The notes under the pieces were generated by a model. The model was not told the origin of the DNA and ran no database searches. It saw only the letters and a program-made list of their open reading frames with translations. Made by a program: the position numbers and the translations under genes. A stretch of DNA of 64,000 nucleotides from NCBI GenBank assembly GCA_019751815.1, contig JAIEMW010000001.1, positions 752,197-816,196 on the forward strand, given 5' to 3'. This document shows positions 35,974 through 45,330 of this stretch, piece by piece. This stretch comes from Cyanobacteriota bacterium (GTDB taxonomy: Bacteria > Cyanobacteriota > Vampirovibrionia > Vampirovibrionales > Vampirovibrionaceae). How positions within the stretch are numbered: the stretch's first letter is position 1; each line of letters opens with the position of its first letter.

Positions 35974-37124
35974 ATCGCTTGATCTTTCTTGAGATTTTCC
36001 CAGGCAGTGCACAGGGCGTCAACTTGCTCTGGTGTATGCCGGGCACTTAGGCTGAGTCTCAAGCGCGCGGTATTTTCGGGCACTGTGGGAGGACGAATCG
36101 CTTGAAGAAAAAAACCAGCCTCTTTCAGCGCTCTGTTGAATCCCATGGCTCGCGATCCTTCACCCACATGTAACGGCACAATATGACTGGGGTGAGATAA
36201 AACGCCTAGGCGAGAATGTACTTGCTCCATTCGCTGCCATAGTGCTTTGCGGTGTTCTGGTTCAGTTTGCACCACATGCACTGCTGCATCAGCAGCCGCA
36301 ATCACTGCGGGCGGCAAGGCCGTGGAATAAATAAACCCTCGCCCGCGGTTGATCACTGTTTCTATCATCGTGCGAGATCCGGCCAAATACGCACCAAAGC
36401 CACCCAAAGCCTTGCTAAAGGTTCCCATCTGGAGATGAATTTTCCCGCTCATCCCTTGGGCTTCGCTCAATCCACTGGCCCGGGACTCCCCGTAAACACC
36501 ACTGGCATGGGCTTCATCCAGCAAAATCTGTGCGCCAAACGCATCAGCCAGAGCAACCAAAGCAGGACAATCAGCAAGCGTCCCGTCCATGGAGAAAACT
36601 GAATCTGTCACTATCCATTTCAAGGTGTCTTTAGGGGCTTTGGCCAATTTCTCTGCCAAGTGCTGCAAATCTCTATGATGATACCGCGCCAACCTTGCCC
36701 CAGACAGCAACACCCCATCATTTAAACTGGCGTGATTCAGCGCGTCACAAAACACCCAGTCCCCGGGTTGCAAGATGGCCTGTAGGATACTGACATTGGC
36801 CTGATACCCTGAATTAAGAACCAATGCGGCTTCTGTTTGTTTCCAATCTGCCACGCGCTCTTCCAGAAGAGTTATGGCATCACTGGAGCCAGATATTAAC
36901 CGTGAGCCAGTCGATCCAACCCCATCACGGGCTATGGCTTCGGCGGCTCGGGCCTTCAGCAGGGGGTGTTGCGAGAGCCCGAGGTAATCATTACTCGAAA
37001 AATCAAGCAACCCAGGGTCTACAATGCCACATTGTCTATAGCGATCTGTCTCCTGTAACAAGCCCAAATGAGAGGCGTAGCGCTGAATGTTATCCGGCTG
37101 AGTGCTATCTGTTGGGTTTGGCAT
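35970..37124 (-). CDS. bioF: 8-amino-7-oxononanoate synthase (BioF) or close alpha-oxoamine synthase
   Basis: This 384-residue PLP enzyme carries the Schiff-base lysine in GTFSKALGGFG (Lys238), LDEAHASGVYG with the cofactor Asp (203), the substrate motif GSTGSRLISGS and NDYLGLSQHP. These fit alpha-oxoamine synthases; length and the GSTGSRLISG motif favour BioF, which condenses pimeloyl-ACP or -CoA with alanine for biotin. No other bio genes are visible here. Its stop overlaps the convergent gene's stop by two bases in a TTAG. Confidence 0.85.
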   Translation of the reverse strand: MPNPTDSTQPDNIQRYASHLGLLQETDRYRQCGIVDPGLLDFSSNDYLGLSQHPLLKARAAEAIARDGVGSTGSRLISGSSDAITLLEERVADWKQTEAALVLNSGYQANVSILQAILQPGDWVFCDALNHASLNDGVLLSGARLARYHHRDLQHLAEKLAKAPKDTLKWIVTDSVFSMDGTLADCPALVALADAFGAQILLDEAHASGVYGESRASGLSEAQGMSGKIHLQMGTFSKALGGFGAYLAGSRTMIETVINRGRGFIYSTALPPAVIAAADAAVHVVQTEPEHRKALWQRMEQVHSRLGVLSHPSHIVPLHVGEGSRAMGFNRALKEAGFFLQAIRPPTVPENTARLRLSLSARHTPEQVDALCTAWENLKKDQAI

Positions 37125-37336
37125 ACGAGTCGGCTTAAATTCTTCCAGTCATCTGTCATAAACGTACTTTAAGTACTATGTAACAATCATAAAACCCATT
37201 GCAACAATCACAGCGGTAAAAGCATCTTTCCCCTTGCAGAGACGTTATGATAAGCAGTGCTCGGGAAATAGTACGTGCGTGAGAATGGATCCCCCGAAAA
37301 TTGATTTCTTGTGTTCGAGTATATCCAAAACAGTCC

Positions 37337-37374
37337 CCCCTCTAAAAAGTGAGTGCCCCTCTAAAAAGTGAGTG
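37337..37374. repeat. 19-bp perfect tandem repeat ending in a start codon
   Basis: CCCCTCTAAAAAGTGAGTG occurs twice in direct succession. The last three bases of the second copy are the GTG start of the gene at 37372. The equivalent GTG in copy one reads into a stop after two codons. Confidence 0.85.
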
Positions 37375-37986
37375 TTAGTTTTGACCGTTTCTACACAATC
37401 ACCCTTAAGGCAATCCGCATTTAGCCCGGGACAACCCCTTCAATTTGGGGCGAAGTTTCGGTTTTATCTCCCTCGCACCATCCTGCCCACGCTAAAACCG
37501 GCATTGTTTCAGGATATTAGCGTCCTCAACGGCAAGATTGCCACACTACCGGACGGACAAAAAGACCCTTACGCCCCATGGTGCGAAGTCAAGAATGACG
37601 TATTGATTGTCCACACCAAAAGCAAGGTGCCGGCTCACCGGATGGAGAATAACCACTATCACCGGGAACTATTAATGCGTGTTGCAAAATGGCTAGATGA
37701 AAAAATTGATCCCATTATTGCCAGCTTTTTTGGGGATGCCCGCGCTGAAGTCTTTGCCCATTGGGAAAAGGTAACCGCGGAAAGCCGCGGTTGGAGCAAG
37801 ACCCAATTTATGCAACGCGACGCCACTGCCCCCAAACGAGAGCTTCAAGCGTCTTTCCAACACATTGCAGTCATTACAGACGGCAAACATGCTGTTCACC
37901 CAGATCAAGAGGATTTGAAAACGGCCGCCGCATTGGACCCTTCTGAAACTGGTGTAACGCCTGAAGTTAAAAAACCAGCCGCTTAG
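37372..37986 (+). CDS. Unknown protein with N-terminal QFGA motif
   Basis: This 204-residue protein starts at GTG 37372, at the edge of a 19-bp tandem repeat. The N-terminal 30 residues include [16 protein letters not shown] (QFGA at 24-27), with no signal peptide. The rest is a mixed alpha/beta region (residues 40-165) with charged helices, followed by an acidic/Ala-rich tail. I do not recognise it. It converges with the Nfu gene, sharing two bases at the stops. Confidence 0.65.
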   Translation: MLVLTVSTQSPLRQSAFSPGQPLQFGAKFRFYLPRTILPTLKPALFQDISVLNGKIATLPDGQKDPYAPWCEVKNDVLIVHTKSKVPAHRMENNHYHRELLMRVAKWLDEKIDPIIASFFGDARAEVFAHWEKVTAESRGWSKTQFMQRDATAPKRELQASFQHIAVITDGKHAVHPDQEDLKTAAALDPSETGVTPEVKKPAA

Positions 37987-38228
37987 GGGACGCTTACCAC
38001 TTCTTTGACACCAGGGATGTGTTGCTTCAACTGCTCTTCAATCCCCATTTTTAGGGTGTATGTAGAGCTGGGACATGTGCCGCAAGCCCCTCGAAGGCGG
38101 AGTTGCACCACCCCTTCATCGGTCACATCAACCAGATCAACATCTCCGCCGTCTGCCTGAAGGTAAGGACGTAGCATGTTCAGCACTTCTTCTACTTTAA
38201 CCAGATCGATCACAGTGTTGGCGGACAT
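37983..38228 (-). CDS. NifU-like Fe-S scaffold (Nfu domain)
   Basis: This 81-residue single Nfu domain has the cluster-binding CxxC in [20 protein letters not shown] and the N-terminal helix [22 protein letters not shown]. Such proteins deliver 4Fe-4S clusters to target enzymes. It starts 44 bp downstream of the A-type carrier gene on the same strand, so the two are probably cotranscribed as an Fe-S delivery pair. Confidence 0.9.
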   Translation of the reverse strand: MSANTVIDLVKVEEVLNMLRPYLQADGGDVDLVDVTDEGVVQLRLRGACGTCPSSTYTLKMGIEEQLKQHIPGVKEVVSVP

Positions 38229-38272
38229 CAGCAGGTTCTCCTTACAAGACCATCCTTTTTAAAATAAACGCA

Positions 38273-38656
38273 TTAAATACCGAATGAAGTACCACACCCA
38301 CAGGTGCTGGTGGCATTGGGGTTAGAAAAACGAAACCCACCGTCCACCAAGGCTTCAGTGTAATCAATATGTATCCCTTTCAGATAGGGAACCACCATCG
38401 GGTGAATATAAAAGCCAACACCCTGAATGGTCTGTTGGATATCCCCTTCTTCCGTGCTGGTACACGGGTCCATCTGATATTGCAGACCGGCACAACCACC
38501 GCCGACAACGCCGAGACGAATTCCCAGATAGTCAGCATTGCTGGAAAGCAAGGCCTGCATTTTGGCCGCGGCCAACTCAGAAACCGTGACGAGTGAGGCT
38601 GATCCGGCTGAACTATCGGTTGAATTATCTGAAAGCACTTGAGACATGGGTGACAA
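38273..38656 (-). CDS. A-type Fe-S carrier (IscA/ErpA/SufA family)
   Basis: This 127-residue protein carries the three conserved cysteines in GGGCAGLQYQ and the C-terminal SNPNATSTCGCGTSFGI. The beta-rich core LGIRLGVVGGGC is typical. Residues 1-22 are a Ser-rich extension. It acts as a cluster carrier to apoproteins. Which subfamily it belongs to cannot be settled. It is upstream of the nfu gene. Confidence 0.9.
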   Translation of the reverse strand: MSPMSQVLSDNSTDSSAGSASLVTVSELAAAKMQALLSSNADYLGIRLGVVGGGCAGLQYQMDPCTSTEEGDIQQTIQGVGFYIHPMVVPYLKGIHIDYTEALVDGGFRFSNPNATSTCGCGTSFGI

Positions 38657-38789
38657 AAATCCTAATTGTTAAGGGGCGACACTTTTTAAGAATCACATAC
38701 CTTTACTTTAACGTAAATGTTGGTCTTCTTCAAGACAACGGTATTCACGACGATCGAGGGTGAGAAGAGTTCCTAATTTTGAAGAGAAT

Positions 38790-39536
38790 CTAGATGACGG
38801 TTCCACCATCAACTGTCACCACTTCGCCCACCATATAGGAGTTTCTTTCAGAAACCATAAACGCGGCAAACTCAGCCAGCTCTTCAGGCTTTCCAAAACG
38901 ACCCTTCATACACCAGTTAATATAGGTTTCTTTAAACTGATCGGGGAGCGAGTGCCCCAAGTCCGTATCAAAAATACCCGCGGCGATCCCATTCACAGTC
39001 ACCCCAAATTGAGCCGCCTCGCGAGACAGACATTTGGTAAAGCCAATCACAGCGGCTTTAGTGGTGGCATAGTGCACAGAAGTTGGTAAGGCCCGTATTG
39101 CCCCAATAGAACTAATATTGAGGATATACCCACTGCGCTGTCTCATCATTTGTTTGAAAAACGGTTTAGTAATGTAGTATAGCCCGTTTACATTGACTTC
39201 AACAATATCTCGCCAGGCCTTTTCAGAGGTGGTAACGAAGCTATCCGCCTTATTAACGGCAGCATTGTTCACCAGGATATCAATCCGGCCAAATTCTTCA
39301 ATCACTTTTTTAGCCATGGCATTGACTTCAGGCTTATCGATGACAGAAACCTTAAAGGCAATCGCCTTACGACCCAATGCTTCGACAGCACGGACCACTT
39401 CTTGGGCCGCTTTGTCATTGGCATTGTAATTAAACGCGATATCAGCACCTTCTCTGGCAAAAATTTCGCACAAGGCGCGCCCTAATCCACGAGATCCACC
39501 ACTAATAAAAGCTTTCTTACCTTGTAGTAAGCCCAT
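38790..39536 (-). CDS. Short-chain dehydrogenase/reductase, FabG-like
   Basis: This 248-residue classical SDR has the NAD(P) motif GGSRGLGRAL (residues 15-24), NNAAVN and the catalytic Ser-Tyr-Lys (NISSIG, then YATTK). The family reduces keto groups; many members act in fatty-acid synthesis, but the acyl-carrier specificity here is unknown. It stands alone, with small gaps to the Fe-S genes and the GT28 gene on the same strand. Confidence 0.85.
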   Translation of the reverse strand: MGLLQGKKAFISGGSRGLGRALCEIFAREGADIAFNYNANDKAAQEVVRAVEALGRKAIAFKVSVIDKPEVNAMAKKVIEEFGRIDILVNNAAVNKADSFVTTSEKAWRDIVEVNVNGLYYITKPFFKQMMRQRSGYILNISSIGAIRALPTSVHYATTKAAVIGFTKCLSREAAQFGVTVNGIAAGIFDTDLGHSLPDQFKETYINWCMKGRFGKPEELAEFAAFMVSERNSYMVGEVVTVDGGTVI

Positions 39537-39610
39537 AATGCAATATTAACGCCTTTCTAAGACAAACAAGCCAGCTCTGCCAAATAGGGAGGGGGATAGA
39601 TGGTCAGAAC

Positions 39611-40753
39611 TTACCGAATCTGGTGAAGGATGGCTTCAGCGATTCGATCCGATGCACCAGGCATACCACAGCGAAGAGATGCTTCACGAATAGCGACACG
39701 GCGATTTACATCGTTCATCAGGGATTGTACCACGGAGATAATGTCGCCAGGATTGTGTAACAAAATACCCGCCCCTTCTCTCTCAATAAAGTCTGCTGTT
39801 GCCATTTCTTGGGGCATGGGAGGGGTCACCACATCGGCAATAATGGGGAGTTGTGAGGCAAGGGCTTCAAACGTCGTCAGCCCACCCATTTTGGTCACCA
39901 TCACATCAGAGGCATTCATAATTTTAGGCATCTGATCGGTATATCCCATCGGATAGAAGGGGAAACGTGCTGTTTCGGTCCACTTTTCGGCCTGCTCCAG
40001 CAGTTGATCATTATGCCCAGTCAGAAACAAAACCTGAATATCCAAATCTGCTGGCAGCAGTTGTTCCATAATTTTGGGGATATTACCTCCCCCAATCCAG
40101 CCGGCATTAAAACATACCGTAAACTTTTCAGGGTCAAGCCCCATCGATTGTCGAATCTGACGTTGTTCCGCTTCTGTCACAGGATGAAAACGTCGGTGAA
40201 CCGGCATGCCTAAGATATGAATCCGCTCTGGCTCAATCCCGTATTCTAAAAGTTGCTGTTTGGCTTCTTCACTGGCCACAAAATAACGGTCCACGTCATG
40301 ACAAGCCCAACTCCGCCAGAAGCCCCGAACAGGGTCAGTCACCACGGCGAACAAAGGGATTTCACCCAGTAAACCCAATTTTTTCAGCATATAGGCATAA
40401 AAATGATGTGTCATCGGATGGACAGAGACAATCGCCGTTGGGCAAAACTTTTCAAACAACCGGCGCCCGTATCGTAACGCCCCACGAAAGATAAACGGGG
40501 ATTCATTCAGGCGAAACTTTTCAATATACCAGTAGTAATACTTCATTGCCCCCTGATGATGGCGTAGCAAATAGTTATACAGTTCTGCAAAACGCCGGGT
40601 AAGGATATGCGCTTCTTCCAGTACTTGGGTGATATTCACCACCACTCGCCCAGGATTAACTGTATTAAAACTATGTTCCAACGCTGTTGCGGCGCTTCGA
40701 TGGCCACCACCGGTATCAGATGTCAGGATTAAAATATTTTGGGAAGCATTCAT
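39611..40753 (-). CDS. MGDG synthase/UgtP-like glycosyltransferase (GT28)
   Basis: This 380-residue protein starts with ILILTSDTGGGHRSAATAL, the signature of monogalactosyldiacylglycerol synthases and Bacillus UgtP. The C-terminal donor domain has the loop KMGGLTTFEALASQLPII, the family's nucleotide-sugar site. It adds a hexose to diacylglycerol, making glycolipid at the inner face of the membrane. Galactose or glucose specificity is not visible. It precedes the SDR on the same strand by 74 bp. Confidence 0.85.
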   Translation of the reverse strand: MNASQNILILTSDTGGGHRSAATALEHSFNTVNPGRVVVNITQVLEEAHILTRRFAELYNYLLRHHQGAMKYYYWYIEKFRLNESPFIFRGALRYGRRLFEKFCPTAIVSVHPMTHHFYAYMLKKLGLLGEIPLFAVVTDPVRGFWRSWACHDVDRYFVASEEAKQQLLEYGIEPERIHILGMPVHRRFHPVTEAEQRQIRQSMGLDPEKFTVCFNAGWIGGGNIPKIMEQLLPADLDIQVLFLTGHNDQLLEQAEKWTETARFPFYPMGYTDQMPKIMNASDVMVTKMGGLTTFEALASQLPIIADVVTPPMPQEMATADFIEREGAGILLHNPGDIISVVQSLMNDVNRRVAIREASLRCGMPGASDRIAEAILHQIR

Positions 40754-40945
40754 TTAAACAGGCAAACTCAGGCAAATGTTATCTAAAGGCAGTTATCTGT
40801 ATAAGGGTTATAACGCAAAGGACTAATACTAATTGTCCGGTGTGTGATCGATCCAGGTATCCTTCAAACACATGAAACAGATGTGAAGGAATCCAATCTC
40901 GGCTAGACGTAATCATTGTACCAGAGAGATTTCTTCTGAAAGGAC

Positions 40946-42439
40946 TTAGCCGGCAATTTGGGGAGCCAAATTCTTTGCCCGCATCAACCCGTTAAATGAC
41001 ACCAGGATCGATGGATAATTTTTTTGGCTCTCTAGGGTACAGCCATGGCATTCTCTTGCCTTGCCAACCATCTGACGGTATTCCCGTGCTTTGTCTGAAT
41101 GCCAGATTGCCTGAAAGTCCCCATGGGTCTCTCGCAAATTCCCAAAGGCCTTATTTTCGAGGGGATTTAACGCAAACTCTTCGCAGCCACTGACTTGGCC
41201 TTCACTGCCGATAAAGGCACCAAACATGCCCGCCTTACAGCAGAAACTGGGATCTTCTTGACGCACTACCCGGCGGTTTTCTTCTTGGCTGATTAAATCC
41301 ACCGCAGATTTTAAGGCCCCATCAATACGGGATTTTGTATGATACAAAAATTTCAGCTCTCCAGACAGCACATCTGCCCTGATTTGCTCTGTCAAAGAGA
41401 GATAAGCATCCTCAAACGGCTCTTTCAATAGGGGCTTTATGGATTTATTGGCCTCTTTCACCAAACCCATATGCTTTTGGCGACGTTCCGCCAAGGGCGA
41501 AAGCTGATGTTCACTCATCTGTACACTACGGCGCATCAGATTCAAATTCCACTTATCCGGTTGCAGAATGTTTTTCACTATCTCGTACCAGGCAGGCAGA
41601 ATTTGATAATTGTCAGGGGTACACACGGTGCACAACTGAGCGTCTAGCTCTGTATACCCAAACTGTTCTCTCATCGCCTTGAGGCCAAACAAGGTATCTA
41701 CCGTGTTTTGCCAAGCATCCCACTGGGTGGCTTTGGTGTAACGGACCGTATTATTATGGTTTCGAGGCCCTTCCACGCTTAAGCTCCAAGTAAGATGCAA
41801 GCCGGGGCAACGTTGCATAATGCGGTGAGTGATCTCAAATAACAGGTCCGGCTTCCAGGCATTGGAAATAATATAAATAGATTTCACGGAAGTGAGCCGG
41901 TAGGCGGCTTCAATAATTTCTGGCAATTGTCGATTTAATGTGGTCTCCCCACCTGAGTAGACCAATACGTTGAGGTTGCCACCAATCGTGGCATAGGCTT
42001 TTTCAATTTCTGGCAGCGTCAGTTCTTGCGTTTTTTTGTTCAACGAATCCGCAAAACAGCAAAAATCGCAGCTATAGTTGCACCGGGTGGTCACAATATG
42101 GGTCAGCATAAAAGGGCTGGGGGTTAATCCCAACAGTTGCTTGGTGTAAGACTTCATCAGGGGGATATAAATATGCCGGTCTTGACGGGTTTGAATAGGC
42201 TCCCACTGTTTACGTCCGAAAAGATGAGGGTAACGCGAAAGATCCACGCCTAAATAAGGGGCTCTTTCCTCATCAGACATCGCTCGCCACACAGAGGCGG
42301 GTTTGAGATCCAACAGCGCGAGAGTGTCATCAAAAACTGCAATGTCCTGTACAGGAGGCTCTTGCAGAGGCGTGCCCGGGAATTTTTCCTGGACTGACGC
42401 GCTTTGCTTATTTGCCAGAGGGATGAGCATTGGAGGCAT
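40946..42439 (-). CDS. Radical SAM protein with SPASM-like C-terminus
   Basis: This 497-residue protein has the radical SAM cluster motif CNYSCDFC (Cys-x3-Cys-x2-Cys) with a typical downstream VLVYSGGETTLNRQLPEI. At the C-terminus several cysteines (FCCKAGMFG, SGCEEFA, CHGCTLE) fit a SPASM-like extra cluster site. This architecture occurs in peptide-modifying and carbohydrate-modifying enzymes. No short precursor peptide is seen beside it. The substrate is unknown. Confidence 0.85.
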   Translation of the reverse strand: MPPMLIPLANKQSASVQEKFPGTPLQEPPVQDIAVFDDTLALLDLKPASVWRAMSDEERAPYLGVDLSRYPHLFGRKQWEPIQTRQDRHIYIPLMKSYTKQLLGLTPSPFMLTHIVTTRCNYSCDFCCFADSLNKKTQELTLPEIEKAYATIGGNLNVLVYSGGETTLNRQLPEIIEAAYRLTSVKSIYIISNAWKPDLLFEITHRIMQRCPGLHLTWSLSVEGPRNHNNTVRYTKATQWDAWQNTVDTLFGLKAMREQFGYTELDAQLCTVCTPDNYQILPAWYEIVKNILQPDKWNLNLMRRSVQMSEHQLSPLAERRQKHMGLVKEANKSIKPLLKEPFEDAYLSLTEQIRADVLSGELKFLYHTKSRIDGALKSAVDLISQEENRRVVRQEDPSFCCKAGMFGAFIGSEGQVSGCEEFALNPLENKAFGNLRETHGDFQAIWHSDKAREYRQMVGKARECHGCTLESQKNYPSILVSFNGLMRAKNLAPQIAG

Positions 42440-42581
42440 GGATAATCTGGCCTATCTTATAAAACATTACTCTAGTTCGGGCAGGTAGCTTCTTACTAGA
42501 AGCTGATCTTACATCTTAAAACACAAAGCCCAAAATTTCTTGCGGATATATCACACTTCAGACAGGAGCCCACTCATGCGA

Positions 42582-43676
42582 TTAGGAAGCTGGATTATTA
42601 GACGCCGCGCTGGATAAATCTAGGGCAGATAACTTTTCCAATAACCCTGCAAAACGCTCGTGATGAGCGGATAAATTCAAGTCTGATGCATATTCTGCAA
42701 GCATTTTTATGGACGTCAAGTCCCCTGGGATAATGCTATCCGCCTTGGATTCTAATTCAGAGTCGTGTCGTCTGCTCATCAAAAGCAAATCCAAGGTTTC
42801 CAGTTCGTCAAACGCTTTGCGGCGCTGACCAATGACGAAAATCGCTTCTTGCAACTCAGCCTGAACCGCCTGTGCCTGTTTGAGTGTCAGCGCTTTTTCA
42901 GCAATCAGAGTGGGTAAAATGCCCAAATTCAGCCGGCGCATCGCATTTTCAAATTCTAAGCGTTCCGCAGGGTTATCCACACTGCTTTCGATAGACGTAA
43001 TTAGGCCATGGGAGCTAAACGTAGACTGAATGGTCATCTGAGTCTGAAGATTACCACCGGCTATTTTCATAATCCGCTTGGGCTCTAACTGGATTTCGGT
43101 CCCAGGGGAATAGGGCAACTCATCAAACTGGTCAAACAAACCGCGTGCAAACTTGCCGTAGATTCTTTTCAGGAGTCGATCATCGGTCACGTTCATATTG
43201 TGCAACCCTTTATCCAGTTGGTAGAGCAGGCGGTGGTAAAAAATACCATTGGCTGCAACCACAAAGCACGGCAGTAATGCTTCAACTGGATCGTAATTGG
43301 GTTTTTGAATGAAAAATCCCAGTGAAAAGAGCTTTTCTAAGTGCTCAAGAATATCTTCTACCAGATAATCAACGGTTTGAGCGCCAGGCACGGCCAGAAT
43401 CACCTGAGGCAACTGACCTCGGTAGAAGGCGTCTGAAAGACCGTTAAATACTAAACCTTTCACTGAGAATGAAGCTTTACCAGCAATTTTAAGTTCAGTA
43501 TGCTCTTTAAAATACCGGGCTGGTTCCGAATCCTTAAACCCAATCAGTAAATCACAGTGAGATTGTGCCAAATAGGCCAGTGAAAGATGCGTCACTGGCA
43601 TCATGCCCAAGGCTTGAGGGCGCACCTCTGTTTTAGGAACGTCTGTTCGCTCTTTTTTGGGAATCCGTGGAGACAC
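42582..43676 (-). CDS. Conserved-looking soluble protein, unknown
   Basis: This 364-residue protein has no signal peptide and no membrane segment. An alpha/beta N-terminal half (SHCDLLIGFKDSEPARYFK, LPQVILAVPGAQTVDYL) is followed by helices around 120-200 and a highly helical C-terminal third. The Gly/Phe pattern FSVKGLVFNGLSDAF is reminiscent of small signalling domains, but I cannot assign it. It starts 27 bp downstream of smpB on the same strand, so it may be cotranscribed. Confidence 0.6.
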   Translation of the reverse strand: MSPRIPKKERTDVPKTEVRPQALGMMPVTHLSLAYLAQSHCDLLIGFKDSEPARYFKEHTELKIAGKASFSVKGLVFNGLSDAFYRGQLPQVILAVPGAQTVDYLVEDILEHLEKLFSLGFFIQKPNYDPVEALLPCFVVAANGIFYHRLLYQLDKGLHNMNVTDDRLLKRIYGKFARGLFDQFDELPYSPGTEIQLEPKRIMKIAGGNLQTQMTIQSTFSSHGLITSIESSVDNPAERLEFENAMRRLNLGILPTLIAEKALTLKQAQAVQAELQEAIFVIGQRRKAFDELETLDLLLMSRRHDSELESKADSIIPGDLTSIKMLAEYASDLNLSAHHERFAGLLEKLSALDLSSAASNNPAS

Positions 43677-43702
43677 GGCAGTCAGTCTCTCTCTATAAAA
43701 AA

Positions 43703-44176
43703 CTACTTTTTAAGGGCCCGCTCTATCTGGCGTTGGGTGTCGCGTTGAACCATCACTTGACGTTTATCATGCAGCTTTTTGCCCTTACACAATCCCAATT
43801 CTACCTTAACCCAGCAACGATCAAAATAGAGTTTTAAGGGAATCAATGTTAAGCCCGATTCCTTGGTCTTGCCAATCAATTTACGGATCTCCGTCTTGGT
43901 CAGCAGGAGTTTACGGACTCGCTCTGGTTCATGGTTGTAGTGCGTGCCTTGCTCGTAGGGACTAATATTCAGGCCGTAGAGAAAGACCTCGCCTTTTTCG
44001 ATTCGAGCATAGCCCCCGCTCATAGAGACTTTACCGCCACGAATCGATTTAATTTCGGTGCCAGTCAGCACAATACCTGTCTTAAAAGTCTCCAAGACTG
44101 TATACTCGTGGTAAGCCTTTTTATTGCTTACAACCACGCGGGACTGCTTTTGACTGGCGTTTTGTTTGGTTGTCAT
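43703..44176 (-). CDS. smpB: SsrA-binding protein SmpB
   Basis: This 157-residue protein has the full SmpB signature: NKKAYHEYTVLETFKTGIVL, TEIKSIRGGKVSM and a basic C-terminal tail (KKLHDKRQVMVQRDTQRQIERALKK) that inserts in the decoding centre. It binds the tRNA-like part of tmRNA and is required for trans-translation. The ssrA gene is in the same window at 2635-3077, so both components are present. Confidence 0.97.
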   Translation of the reverse strand: MTTKQNASQKQSRVVVSNKKAYHEYTVLETFKTGIVLTGTEIKSIRGGKVSMSGGYARIEKGEVFLYGLNISPYEQGTHYNHEPERVRKLLLTKTEIRKLIGKTKESGLTLIPLKLYFDRCWVKVELGLCKGKKLHDKRQVMVQRDTQRQIERALKK

Positions 44177-44235
44177 CCGTAATATTATCGCCTATTTTCT
44201 CAAAATTGCTAAAATAGGGACGTGAGACATTCCTT

Positions 44236-45330
44236 ATGATTAAAATCCGTGCGCTGAGACCCAACGAATGGCCCGATCTGCTAACCTTACTCGGGAATAA
44301 TGATCTGGGGACAGGGCTCTTACGCAATGGGCAAAATCCTGCAATTCGGTGGATGGACTGGGGTTGCCAGTGGCTTCCCCCTGGGTATCAACCGGATTTA
44401 AGAGTGTATATTGCCATTGCCCATCAGCGAATACTGGGGGCGATTATGCTTCGACAAGACGGGCGGACTCAGCGGCGCTGGTGTATCGAACACCTGATTC
44501 TCGACAGTCCTGAAGAAGAGACGCCTCCCATTAACACATCCAATTCGCCCATTTCCTCCTACGATGTGGCCGGGCAGCTGCTCCAATATATTATTAACCG
44601 CTACGGTGCCGACGGGGTCCAAACCTTTCTCGCCCATGTGGATCATGAACACCTAGAAGGCCAGGCATTACTGAAAGCTTCGGGATTTAGACCCCTTTGT
44701 AAACGTCTAACTGCCTTGAGAGAAAGTCCTGAAACACCCGACAGTCAGCAGGAAATTCAAATCAATGTCCCATCGGGCGATCTCAAGTGGCTCCAGCACA
44801 TTCGTGAAGCTGAAGATGATGACCGTGACGCCTTAAGAGAGCTCTACCGAGACAGCCTCCCCGTAGAAACCCGCAGTGCCTTAGAGCGCAGTAGCCGTGA
44901 TTTTTCTCGTTCAGCCTTTAGAAGAATCCAGCTTAGACTTCAGGGTATTTTTGCCAAGCGGTGGGTCTTGGGCGGCAATGTTCCCAACCAATTACTGGGC
45001 TGTATTGAGCTGAGTAGCCCTGACTTTCAAGAATTTCATCTCAATCTGTTCAACTGTCCTGGATGGGACCCGATCTTTGCGCCGATGCTTCAGTTTGCCG
45101 TGGAGCAGACCTATAAAAGTACCAATCAACCCCGCATCGTGTTGCAGTCCTACACACTCAATGAGCATCAGCAGCAAACACTCTTATCCTTTGGCTTTGT
45201 CTTTACACGAACTGATGCGGTCTGGGTGAAAGATTATTGGGTTCCCATCGACCGGCAAAGTGAGCAAAAACGGGCCTCACTGTTATTGTTCGCCAGTAAA
45301 ACCTCACCAGCATGCCAGTTAAGACCCTAA
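44236..45330 (+). CDS. GNAT-like acetyltransferase, two-domain
   Basis: This 364-residue protein resembles GNAT in its N-terminal half, with a central strand (WCIEHLILDSP), the acetyl-CoA-like helix region DVAGQLLQYIINRYGADG and the ending EGQALLKASGFRPL. The second half (residues 190-340) may be a divergent second copy, as strands and the GFVFTRTDAVW ending recur. Substrate is unknown. It is divergent from smpB, 59 bp apart. Confidence 0.6.
   Translation: MIKIRALRPNEWPDLLTLLGNNDLGTGLLRNGQNPAIRWMDWGCQWLPPGYQPDLRVYIAIAHQRILGAIMLRQDGRTQRRWCIEHLILDSPEEETPPINTSNSPISSYDVAGQLLQYIINRYGADGVQTFLAHVDHEHLEGQALLKASGFRPLCKRLTALRESPETPDSQQEIQINVPSGDLKWLQHIREAEDDDRDALRELYRDSLPVETRSALERSSRDFSRSAFRRIQLRLQGIFAKRWVLGGNVPNQLLGCIELSSPDFQEFHLNLFNCPGWDPIFAPMLQFAVEQTYKSTNQPRIVLQSYTLNEHQQQTLLSFGFVFTRTDAVWVKDYWVPIDRQSEQKRASLLLFASKTSPACQLRP

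Noticed and set aside
35970..37986. Two convergent gene pairs whose stops overlap in TTAG (35970-35973 and 37983-37986)
   Set aside because: Overlapping TAA/TAG stops in convergent genes are common in compact genomes and two examples are not meaningful.
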